The notes beneath the pieces were generated by a model. It did no database searches and was not told the DNA's origin. It worked only from the letters and a program-made list of their open reading frames with translations. This document shows, piece by piece, positions 26,758 to 34,536 of a stretch of DNA of 64,000 nucleotides (its first letter is position 1; every line of letters begins with the position of its first letter). Both the position numbers and the translations under genes were made by a program. This DNA is from CAJBVW01 sp964457335 (GTDB taxonomy: Bacteria > Myxococcota_A > UBA796 > SXON01). Location of the stretch: assembly GCA_964457335.1 (NCBI GenBank), contig CAYWGD010000010.1:45356-109355 (forward strand). The letters are read 5' to 3'.

Positions 26758-27895
26758 GATCCCCCTCGTCGCGGTCTCCCTCACCTGGCGCGAGGCGTCC
26801 ACCACGGTGCGCGCGCGCGCCGCGACGCCGCTCGAGGACGCGCTCTACGACGGGCTCCGCGCGCACGGCGTCGAGGGGCTCGTGGAGCTCCACACCTGCG
26901 CGCGCTCGCTCTGGCTCGCCGCCGCGCAGAACGGCGCGTGGGTGGGGTCGCTGCTCCAGTCGAGCGTCGCCGCGCGCGCCGGCGGGGACGTGCTCCCCGT
27001 CGTGTCCGAGGGCGTCGACGCGGCCCGGCACGCCCTGCGCGTGGCCGTCGGGCTCGACTCCTACGTGCAGGGCGAGAGCGACATCGGCGGGCAGTTCCTC
27101 GGCGCCTTCGACGCCGCGCGGGCGGCCGGCCACTCCGCCGTCGCGCTGAACCTCCTCCAGCAGTCGGCCGCGCGGCTCCTCACGGAGGGGCGCGAGCAGG
27201 GCTTCGTCCGGCCGAACCGCGGCCTCGGGGCGCTCTCCGTCTCCGCCCTCATCGAGCGGGGCGTCTCGCTGGCGCAGCCCGTCGCGGTGCTCGGGGCGGG
27301 GTCGATCGGCGGCCGGGTCGTCGGGGCCCTCCGCCGCGCCGGCGCCGCCGAGCCCATCGTGTACAACCGCACGCCGCGCCCCGACACGCGCCCGCTCGAC
27401 GCGGTGGCGAAGGGCGGCCACACCGCCGCGGTGGTGTGCACGGCGGGACCCGAGCGCTGGTTCGCCCCGCCCCCCGGGCTCGCCGTGGTGATCGACCTCG
27501 GCCTGCCCGCGCAGGTCGCGCCCGGCCCGAACGTGCTCGGGCTCGACGCGATCCTGGCCGGTGATCCCCGCCGCCTGCCCGAGGACCGGGTGCGCGCCGC
27601 TGAGGATGCCGTGGAGCGCGAGATCGGCGGGCTCTGCGCCCGGCTCCGCGCGGCGCACTGGCAGCGCGGGCTCGCCGGCGCGGCCGTGCTGCGCGACCAG
27701 TTCCTCGACCAGGAGCTCGACGCCTGGCTAGCCGAGGCGATCACGGCGCTCCCGGAGGAGCAGCGGCGTCGCGTCCGGCAGGCGGCGCGCGGCGCCTTGC
27801 GGCAGTACAGCCATCGCATGCTGACGTGGATCAAGCAGGAGCTCGACCCCGCCCACGACCCCTTGCCCGGGCGCCGCCCGGAGGAGAACCAGTGA
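26747..27895 (+). CDS. hemA: Glutamyl-tRNA reductase, divergent
   Basis: HemA reduces glutamyl-tRNA to glutamate-1-semialdehyde, the first committed step of the C5 pathway. The 382-residue protein keeps the nucleophile Cys51, but in HTCARS instead of the usual STCNR. GLDSYVQGESDI replaces GLDSLVLGE, and the NADPH loop is AVLGAGSIGGRVV followed by VYNRT. A C-terminal dimerisation helix (LRQYSHRMLTWIKQEL) is present. Its position between hemG and hemC fixes the assignment. The stop overlaps the hemC GTG. Confidence 0.9.
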   Translation: MSAEIPLVAVSLTWREASTTVRARAATPLEDALYDGLRAHGVEGLVELHTCARSLWLAAAQNGAWVGSLLQSSVAARAGGDVLPVVSEGVDAARHALRVAVGLDSYVQGESDIGGQFLGAFDAARAAGHSAVALNLLQQSAARLLTEGREQGFVRPNRGLGALSVSALIERGVSLAQPVAVLGAGSIGGRVVGALRRAGAAEPIVYNRTPRPDTRPLDAVAKGGHTAAVVCTAGPERWFAPPPGLAVVIDLGLPAQVAPGPNVLGLDAILAGDPRRLPEDRVRAAEDAVEREIGGLCARLRAAHWQRGLAGAAVLRDQFLDQELDAWLAEAITALPEEQRRRVRQAARGALRQYSHRMLTWIKQELDPAHDPLPGRRPEENQ

Positions 27896-28809
27896 CGTTG
27901 CGCCTCGGCACCCGCAAGAGCGAGCTCGCGCTCACGCAGAGCGGCATGGTCGCCCGCGCGATCGGCCCCGACGTCGTGCTCGTGGGCGTCACCACGGCGG
28001 GCGACCGCCTCGTGGACGTGCCGCTCGACGCGCAGCTCGGGAAGGGCTTCTTCACCGAGGAGCTCGAGCGCGGGCTCCGCGGGGGCACGCTCGACCTTGC
28101 CGTGCACTCGCTCAAGGACCTGCCCCTCGCGCAGCCCGACGGGCTCGTGCTGGGCGCGATCCCGGCGCGCGAGTCGGTGGCCGACCTCCTGCTCGTGCGC
28201 GAAGAGGCCTGGGACGCCGCCGCCCCCATGCTGCCGCTCCGGAGCGGCGCGAAGGTGGGCGCGGCGTCGGAGCGTCGCCAGTGGATCCTGCGCACGCTGC
28301 GGCCCGACTGCGAGCCCGCGTTCCTGCGGGGAAACGTGCCCACGCGCGTGACGCGGCTCCGCGAAGGGAAGTACGACGCCATCGTGCTCGCCGAGGCGGG
28401 CGTGCACCGGCTCGGGCTCGCCCTCGACGGGCTCCGCGTCGCGCGGCTCGCGCCCGCCAACTGGCCCTGCGCCGCCGGCCAGGGCGCGCTCGCGGTGCAG
28501 TGCCGGGCCGACGCCGCCGAGGTGCTCGCGCGGCTCGCGCCCTTGAACGACGCCGCAACCGAGCGCGCGGTCACGATCGAGCGCGGCTGGCTCGGCGCGT
28601 TGGGCGGCGGCTGCTCCGTGCCCTTCGGGGCGGCGGTGTGGTCGGTCGGTTCGGATCTCCATTGGACGATGGGCCTCGCGAAGGACGGCGCGTTCCGCAT
28701 CCGGCGGGGCGTGGGTGTCGAGGCCGGGGACGAGGCGCTCCGGGCCTTGCTGGCCGGGGAAGCGGGCGAGGGCTGGTCGGGGCCCAATTGGGAGGAGTGG
28801 CATGGATAG
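27892..28809 (+). CDS. hemC: Porphobilinogen deaminase (hydroxymethylbilane synthase)
   Basis: HemC polymerises four porphobilinogens into hydroxymethylbilane. The 305-residue protein starts LRLGTRKSELALTQSG, contains VHSLKDLPL with the conserved lysine and aspartate region, and has GALGGGCSVPFGA with Cys241 as the dipyrromethane attachment site. The GTG at 27892 overlaps the hemA stop (GTGA), with GGAGGAG upstream. Its end overlaps hemL by 8 bases. Confidence 0.96.
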   Translation: MTLRLGTRKSELALTQSGMVARAIGPDVVLVGVTTAGDRLVDVPLDAQLGKGFFTEELERGLRGGTLDLAVHSLKDLPLAQPDGLVLGAIPARESVADLLLVREEAWDAAAPMLPLRSGAKVGAASERRQWILRTLRPDCEPAFLRGNVPTRVTRLREGKYDAIVLAEAGVHRLGLALDGLRVARLAPANWPCAAGQGALAVQCRADAAEVLARLAPLNDAATERAVTIERGWLGALGGGCSVPFGAAVWSVGSDLHWTMGLAKDGAFRIRRGVGVEAGDEALRALLAGEAGEGWSGPNWEEWHG

Positions 28810-30058
28810 GCACGAAGAGCTCTTCGCACGCGCCCGCCGCGTGCTCCCCGGGGGCGTCTCGAGCCCCGTCCGCGCGTTCAAGTCCGTGGGCGGGCACCCG
28901 CGGTACATCGCGCGTGGCGAAGGGGCGACGCTCGTGGGCGTCGAGGGCGAGCGCTGGACCGACTTCTGCCTCGCCTGGGGTCCCATGATCCTCGGGCACG
29001 CGCACCCGCGCGTGGTCGAGGCCGTCGAGAAGGCGGCGCGCGACGGCCTCGCGTTCGGCACGACCCACCCGGGCGAGGTCGAGCTCGGCGAGAAGATCCT
29101 GGCGGCGTTCCCGGGGCGTGACCGCGCGCGGCTCGTGTGCACCGGCACCGAGGCGGTGCTCACCGCGCTGCGCATCGCGCGCGGGGCCACCGGGCGCTCG
29201 AAGATCCTGAAGTTCGGCGGCTGCTACCACGGGCACGCGGACAGCATGCTCGTGAAGGCGGGCTCGGGCCTCGTGACGCTGGGGGTCGGTGACAGCGCCG
29301 GCGTTGCGGCCACCGTCGCCGCGGACACCGTCGTGGTCCCGCTCGACGACGAGCAGGCCATCGACGACGCCTTCGCGCGCTTCGGCGCGGACATCGCGGC
29401 CGCCATCGTGGAGCCGCTCCCGGCCAACAACGGCCTCCTGATCCAACGTCCGGAGTGGCTGCGCCACCTGCGCGCCGCGTGCACGCGGCACGGCGCGCTC
29501 CTGATCCTCGACGAGGTCATCACCGGCTTCCGCTTCGGCTACCACGGCTACGAGCGCGTCGTGGACGTGCCGGCCGACCTCACCACCCTCGGCAAGATCG
29601 TGGGCGGCGGGCTCCCCGTCGCGGCGGTCGTCGGGCGCGCCGAGCACATGGACCTGCTCGCGCCTGAAGGGCCCGTGTACCAGGCCGGCACGATGGCGGG
29701 CAACCCCGTCGCCGTGGCCGCCGGCATCGCTACGTTGGACGTGCTCGCCGAGGGCGAGGTGTACGCCCACCTCGACGCGCTTGGCCGCCACTTCGACGCC
29801 ATCCCCAAGCGACACACCCGCTGGTTGCGCCAGGGGCCGATCCTGTGGCCCTGGCTCGGGGGAGGCGACGGGCCGCGGACGGACACCAACATCCCGTCGT
29901 CGGTGCGCGCGCCCTTCGCGAAGATGCACGCCGCCTGGCTCGACGCCGGGGTGTACTTCCCGCCGTCGGCGTTCGAGGTCGGGTTCTTGTGCTCCGCGCA
30001 CACGACCAGGGACCTCGATCACCTCGTGGAGGTCGCGGAGCGTGCGCTCGACGCGTGA
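28802..30058 (+). CDS. hemL: Glutamate-1-semialdehyde 2,1-aminomutase
   Basis: HemL converts glutamate-1-semialdehyde to 5-aminolevulinate with pyridoxal phosphate. The 418-residue protein has the signature PGGVSSPVRAFKSVGG, GCYHGHADSML, the PLP aspartate in LILDEVITGFR, and Lys265 in TTLGKIVGGGLP. It overlaps hemC upstream and the histidine kinase downstream. Together with hemA it shows that the organism uses the C5 route rather than the succinyl-CoA route. Confidence 0.97.
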   Translation: MDRHEELFARARRVLPGGVSSPVRAFKSVGGHPRYIARGEGATLVGVEGERWTDFCLAWGPMILGHAHPRVVEAVEKAARDGLAFGTTHPGEVELGEKILAAFPGRDRARLVCTGTEAVLTALRIARGATGRSKILKFGGCYHGHADSMLVKAGSGLVTLGVGDSAGVAATVAADTVVVPLDDEQAIDDAFARFGADIAAAIVEPLPANNGLLIQRPEWLRHLRAACTRHGALLILDEVITGFRFGYHGYERVVDVPADLTTLGKIVGGGLPVAAVVGRAEHMDLLAPEGPVYQAGTMAGNPVAVAAGIATLDVLAEGEVYAHLDALGRHFDAIPKRHTRWLRQGPILWPWLGGGDGPRTDTNIPSSVRAPFAKMHAAWLDAGVYFPPSAFEVGFLCSAHTTRDLDHLVEVAERALDA

Positions 30059-30992
30059 GCGGCAGGCGCGGCTGGCGAACCTCGCCTACGCCGTCACGCT
30101 CTTCCTCCTCGCGCTCCTCGGCGCGTGGTGGACCGTGCTCATCGCGCGGCTCGTCGACGAGAACCACGCCCTGAACCTCGCGCTGTACGGCCCCACCGCG
30201 GACGTGGTGGGCGAGTACGAGCGCAAGCGGCTCATGCTGGTCGGCGAGAGCCTGACGCTCACGCTCCTCGCCGTGGCGCTCGCGGCCTTCGTGGTGCGGT
30301 ACGCCCGCCAGGAGCGCGCCCAGATGCGACGGCTCGAGGGCGTGCTCGCGGCGAGCACGCACGAGCTCAAGACGCCCATCGCGGGCGTGAAGATGCTGCT
30401 CGAGTCGCTCCAGAGCGGCGTGCTCCCACCGGAGAAGATGGGGCCCTACCTCGCGAAGGGGCTCGCCTCGACCGAGCGGCTGGAGCACCTCGTGGAGGGG
30501 GTCCTCGCGTACCAGGCCGCCGTGGCGCGACGCACGAAGGCCCTGGAGGTACGCCCGCTCTCGGATTGGGTGGGGAGCGTGCTGGAGCACCGCATGGGGA
30601 TGCCCGGCGACGAGCGCGTCGAGGTCGACCTGGGCGCGCTGGAGCACACCCGGGTGCGCGCCGCCGCCGACCCCTTCCGGGTCATCCTCGAGAACCTGCT
30701 CGACAACGCTCGCAAGTACGGGGGCGACCACCCGGTGCGCATCCGGGCGCGGCTCGACGGGGAGCGCGTCGCCATCGACGTGATCGACCAGGGCGTGGGT
30801 TTTGCGCCCGAGGACGCCGACGCGATCTTCGAGCCCTACCAGCGCGGCGGCGGCGTCGAGCGCCGCCACGGCACGGGGCTCGGCCTCTACATCGCGCGCA
30901 CGCTCGCGCGCAGCATCGAGGGCGACCTCCGCGCCACGAGCCCGGGGGAGGGGAGAGGCGCCACCTTCACGCTGTGGGTGGGGCGCGGCTGA
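30042..30992 (+). CDS. Membrane sensor histidine kinase coupled to hemL
   Basis: The 316-residue kinase has two transmembrane helices (about 13-35 and 71-87) enclosing a short periplasmic loop of some 35 residues, then a HisKA domain with the phospho-acceptor His107 in STHELKTPIAG, and a HATPase domain with ENLLDNARKYG, DQGVGF and GTGLGLYIAR. The GTG at 30042 lies inside the hemL end, so the kinase is translated with the haem genes. No response regulator follows. The OmpR-type regulator at 38153 has no kinase beside it and is a candidate partner, but this is unproven. Confidence 0.88.
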   Translation: MRSTRERQARLANLAYAVTLFLLALLGAWWTVLIARLVDENHALNLALYGPTADVVGEYERKRLMLVGESLTLTLLAVALAAFVVRYARQERAQMRRLEGVLAASTHELKTPIAGVKMLLESLQSGVLPPEKMGPYLAKGLASTERLEHLVEGVLAYQAAVARRTKALEVRPLSDWVGSVLEHRMGMPGDERVEVDLGALEHTRVRAAADPFRVILENLLDNARKYGGDHPVRIRARLDGERVAIDVIDQGVGFAPEDADAIFEPYQRGGGVERRHGTGLGLYIARTLARSIEGDLRATSPGEGRGATFTLWVGRG

Positions 30993-31046
30993 CGCGGGAG
31001 CGGCCCCCCGACGCGCTCCCGGTTACCGGCCCCGTCCGGAGGCCCC

Positions 31047-31508
31047 ATGCGCTACTGGCTCATGAAGAGCGAGCCCGATGTCTACTCGATCGACGACCTC
31101 GCGCGCGACGGGCGCACGAGCTGGGAGGGCGTCCGCAACTACACGGCCCGCAACTGGATGCGCGACGACATGAAGGTGGGCGACCGGGTGCTCTTCTACC
31201 ACTCGAACGCCGACATCAAGGGCGTCGCCGGCCTCGCTGAGATCGTGCGCGAGGCCTACCCCGACCCGCACGCGCTCGACCCGAAGTCGCCCTACTACGA
31301 CGAGACCGCGAAGCCCGACGTGCCCCGCTGGGTGTCGGTCGACGTGGGGTTCGTCGAGAAGTTCCCGAACGTCGTCGAGCTCGCGACGCTCAAGGCCGAC
31401 CCGGCCCTGGACGGCATGGAGGTCACGAAGCGGGGCTCGCGCCTGTCGGTGCACCCCGTCGACGCGGCCCACTTTGCGCGCGTGGTAGAGCTGGGGCGCG
31501 GGAAGTAG
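31047..31508 (+). CDS. EVE-domain protein
   Basis: The 153-residue protein is a complete EVE domain: MRYWLMKSEPDVYSIDDL at the start, then TSWEGVRNYTARNWMRDDMKVGD and VLFYHSNADIKGVAG. EVE domains are PUA-like folds that bind modified bases in DNA or RNA; the human relative is THYN1. It stands alone here, after the haem/kinase run. The variant copy of the 3' hairpin element begins four bases after the stop. Confidence 0.92.
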   Translation: MRYWLMKSEPDVYSIDDLARDGRTSWEGVRNYTARNWMRDDMKVGDRVLFYHSNADIKGVAGLAEIVREAYPDPHALDPKSPYYDETAKPDVPRWVSVDVGFVEKFPNVVELATLKADPALDGMEVTKRGSRLSVHPVDAAHFARVVELGRGK

Positions 31509-31512
31509 GGGG

Positions 31513-31557
31513 TTCTTCTCGGGGCGGGGGGTTCCCCCAGGGGTCCCCCCCGCACTC
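31513..31557 (+). repeat. 3' hairpin element, copy 4 (variant, after EVE gene)
   Basis: TTCTTCTCGGGGCG is followed by G6, a C5 run, AGGGGT and C7, then GCACTCTCG. The first half matches the other copies, but the tail has drifted from GCAACGCCCC. Confidence 0.6.
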
Positions 31558-31598
31558 TCGTGGGTGTGAGCCTTGCCACCGGGTGGAGCCGAGAGGAC

Positions 31599-33365
31599 CT
31601 AAATCCCCGGCCACCCCCCCGCCGCCTGCGTGTCGATCCAACGTCCCACCGTGGCGCCGGGCAGACCGTCGCGGAGGACGCCGGTGAGCGAGCCGTAGGT
31701 GGTCCAGCCGCCGGCGACGGCGCCGCCGCGCGTCCAGGCGCCGGGCTCGTGCGCGCCGGTCCAGGCGTTGACGGGGTGGATGGCGGGCAGCGTCACGTAC
31801 ACGAAGGCGCTCGAGCGTGTCCACGCCGGCCCGGGGCCGCGTTGGGTCGCGCGGAAGGTGGTGCCGTCGTACCAGAGCGGCACGTCGTGGGTGGGGGTGT
31901 CGAGGTCGGCGCCCGACCAGCCCATGCCCACCGCGGGGATGCCGAGGGCCTGCATCGTCGCGATGGCGAGCTGCGTGGCCGTGGCGCAGTCCCCGACGTA
32001 GGCGCCCTCGCGGGCGAACACGTCGACCTGCCAGGACGCGCTGACCCCCTCCCAGAGGTGCACGGGGGTGTCACCCAACGTGCCGAGCGTGCGGCTTGCC
32101 TTGCGGTCCGCGAGCCAACCCTGGCACTCCTCCTCGGTGCGGACGCCGCGGCGGCACAGGCTGTCCATGAGCGCGTCGTGGGCACGGTAGCGGAGGCGCG
32201 CGTTGACCGTGTCGTCGACGGCGCGGGCCACGGCGACCACCCGGGTGCCGATGGGCGCCGTGTCACGCAAACGTGTCAACGTGGCGGCCGAGGGCACGAC
32301 GAAGCGCCAGCGCGCGGCGTCGAGCGGCGCGCGCTCGCCGAGGAGCGGCACGGCGCCGTAGACGATCGCCTGCCCGGCGGGCCAGGCCCAGACGAGCTTG
32401 CCCAGCGCGTCGAGCTCGCCGAGGCGCCAGTCGGCGTCGTTCTCCGCGAGCCAGGCGTCCAGGCCCTCGCCGTAGCGGAGCCAGGCGACGGCGTCGGTGT
32501 CCACGGTCGCGACCACGTCGTCGGCCACGAGCGGGCGGAGCGCGCCGAAGGTGACCGCGATCGCGACGGCGAGGTCGGCGTCGGCGATCGGCCCGGCGTG
32601 CAGCAGCGCGAGCAGCACGTCGACGGCCTCGTCGGGGAGGGGGCCGAGCGCGCCGGCGGGGCCGACGTCCTCCACGCGGCCGTCGGCGGTGCGGAGGCGG
32701 GCGGTCACGGCGCCGGCGAGCCCGCGGGAGGCGCGCCCCGCGCGCGCGAGGTCGTACTCGAAGTCGATGCGGTCGTCCCCGAGGACGGGCGCCGGGCCCG
32801 GGGGCGGGTGGTCGCCGCCGTCGAGCGCGTTGGCGCGGCTCCACCCGCGTCCGAAGCCGAGCCGGAGGTCGGCGGCGGGCCCGCCCTGCAGGTCGAGGTC
32901 GAGCCACACGCCGTTCTCGACGATGCCGCGGCCGCGCGCCGCGCCGCGCAGCACCGTGCCGTCGAGCCAGACCTCGGCGTCCACGAGGTCCACGCCGGGG
33001 CTCTCGCCGACGAGGTCCGCGAGCGGGCCGTCCGGGGCCGCGGGCACGAGGAGGTCGACGAGGCGCGCATCGGCGGCGAGGAGCACCGCGGCCGCGGCGT
33101 CGAGCGTGGCGTCGTCCGGGTGACGGGCGACGATCGCGGCCGCCAGGGCCGGGTGCGCGTCGGCGACGCGATCCCAGGGGTCGGTGGACGCGGTCCCGTC
33201 GGACGCGGTCCCGTCGGGCCCCGTCGCGTCGGACGCGGTCGCGTCGGGCCCCTCGGTGCCGGAGGGGGCCTCGACGTCGGCCACCGGCGCGACCGGCGCC
33301 CGCGCCGTCGCCGCCCCGGTCGGGGCGGGCTCGGCGGACGCCACGGACGCGAGGAGCAGGATCAC
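31599..33365 (-). CDS. Secreted transglutaminase-like protein
   Basis: The 588-residue protein begins with a short Sec signal (MILLLASVASA) from a GTG start. An Ala/Asp/Thr/Ser linker follows. It is encoded by imperfect repeats around GTCGGACGCGGTCCCGTC (33184-33250). The C-terminal third has the papain-like/transglutaminase core: Cys460 in YVGDCATATQLAIATMQALG, then His in PTHDVPLWYDG about 35 residues later. Such domains act as cysteine peptidases or amide cross-linkers outside the cytoplasm. The N-terminal 400 residues match nothing recognised. It is divergent from the esterase lipoprotein gene. Confidence 0.7.
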   Translation of the reverse strand: MILLLASVASAEPAPTGAATARAPVAPVADVEAPSGTEGPDATASDATGPDGTASDGTASTDPWDRVADAHPALAAAIVARHPDDATLDAAAAVLLAADARLVDLLVPAAPDGPLADLVGESPGVDLVDAEVWLDGTVLRGAARGRGIVENGVWLDLDLQGGPAADLRLGFGRGWSRANALDGGDHPPPGPAPVLGDDRIDFEYDLARAGRASRGLAGAVTARLRTADGRVEDVGPAGALGPLPDEAVDVLLALLHAGPIADADLAVAIAVTFGALRPLVADDVVATVDTDAVAWLRYGEGLDAWLAENDADWRLGELDALGKLVWAWPAGQAIVYGAVPLLGERAPLDAARWRFVVPSAATLTRLRDTAPIGTRVVAVARAVDDTVNARLRYRAHDALMDSLCRRGVRTEEECQGWLADRKASRTLGTLGDTPVHLWEGVSASWQVDVFAREGAYVGDCATATQLAIATMQALGIPAVGMGWSGADLDTPTHDVPLWYDGTTFRATQRGPGPAWTRSSAFVYVTLPAIHPVNAWTGAHEPGAWTRGGAVAGGWTTYGSLTGVLRDGLPGATVGRWIDTQAAGGWPGI

Positions 33366-33473
33366 CGCGGGGAGGTAGCCGATGCGCGGGGCCGGGGCAC
33401 GTCACGCCGTGTCCGGGCTGCGACGGGCGGGGCGGCGCTTGCCCGGGCGGCCGCCGCGCGGCACGCTGGTCGC

Positions 33474-34466
33474 ATGTGGATCCTGCTCGCGACCGCGTGC
33501 GTCACACCGCGGGCTCCTGCGCTGGGCGACGCCGGCGCGCTCGTCGCCGGCTCGCACGGCACGTGGTCGGTGCCCGGCTGGGACGATCGCGACTACATCC
33601 TCCACCTGCCCCCCGCCTACGATCCCGGCACGCCCGTGCCCGTGGTGCTCGGCTTCCACGGCGGCGGCGGCGACAAGGAGGGCTTCGACCGCAGCACCTG
33701 CCCCGAGGGCGAGCGCGGCTCCGAGTTGTGCCTCCTCGGGGTGGCGGATCGCGAGGGCTTCGCCGTGGTGATCCCCGACGGCGTGGACGCGCCCGGCGTG
33801 CGGAAGCGCAGCTGGAACGCGGGCGGCGGCGAGGACGGCTGGCGGTGCGTCGGCGGGCTCGCGTGCGCGTCGGGGTCGGACGACGTGGCGTACGTCGACG
33901 ACCTGCTCGCGGAGGTGGCGCGGGCCGTCCGCGTGGACGCCGACCGGATCTACGCGACGGGCATGTCGAACGGCGGCGCGATGTCTCACCGCCTCGCCTG
34001 CGAGCGCGCGGACGTGTTCGCGGCGGTCGCGCCGGTCGCGGGCGCCAACCAGGCCGGCGGCTTCCCGGGCTGCGCGCCCAGCGCGCCCGTGCCGATCCTC
34101 CACCAACACGGCACCGCGGACCCCTGCTGGGGCTGGGACGGCGGGACGACCCTCGACCTCTGCGAGGCGGACGGGGTGTTCCGCGCGGTGGAGGACAGCT
34201 TCGCGGAGTGGCGCGCCCACAACGGCTGCACCGGGACCGTGGAGGAGGTGATGCCGGACGAGGTGGACGACGGCACAACGTCCACCCGCATCGCCGGCAC
34301 GGGTTGCGCCGCGGACACCGTGCTGGTGCGCATCGACGGCGGCGGGCACGCCTGGCCGGGCGGGTGGCCCTACTTCGGCGAGTCGCTGATCGGGAAGGTG
34401 CCGCGGGACTTCTCGGGCACCGAGCAGATCTGGGCCTTCTTCGAGGCGCACCCGCGGAGCCGCTGA
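33474..34466 (+). CDS. Esterase/PHB depolymerase-like lipoprotein (LpqC family)
   Basis: The 330-residue alpha/beta hydrolase has a short lipoprotein signal (ILLATAC, Cys9). It shows the oxyanion region LGFHGGGGDKEG, the nucleophile Ser165 in ATGMSNGGAMSHRL, the Asp in HGTADPC and the His in GGGHAWPGG. These features fit the poly(3-hydroxybutyrate) depolymerase/feruloyl esterase group. It is predicted to be membrane-anchored and to cleave ester bonds of polymers or plant material outside the cytoplasm. The natural substrate is not known. Confidence 0.85.
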   Translation: MWILLATACVTPRAPALGDAGALVAGSHGTWSVPGWDDRDYILHLPPAYDPGTPVPVVLGFHGGGGDKEGFDRSTCPEGERGSELCLLGVADREGFAVVIPDGVDAPGVRKRSWNAGGGEDGWRCVGGLACASGSDDVAYVDDLLAEVARAVRVDADRIYATGMSNGGAMSHRLACERADVFAAVAPVAGANQAGGFPGCAPSAPVPILHQHGTADPCWGWDGGTTLDLCEADGVFRAVEDSFAEWRAHNGCTGTVEEVMPDEVDDGTTSTRIAGTGCAADTVLVRIDGGGHAWPGGWPYFGESLIGKVPRDFSGTEQIWAFFEAHPRSR

Positions 34467-34536
34467 CCGGGGGGTGCGCTCCGGGGCGGCGGCGGGCCGG
34501 CCGGGTGGAAGCTGCCGAGGGGGTATCATCCGCGCG

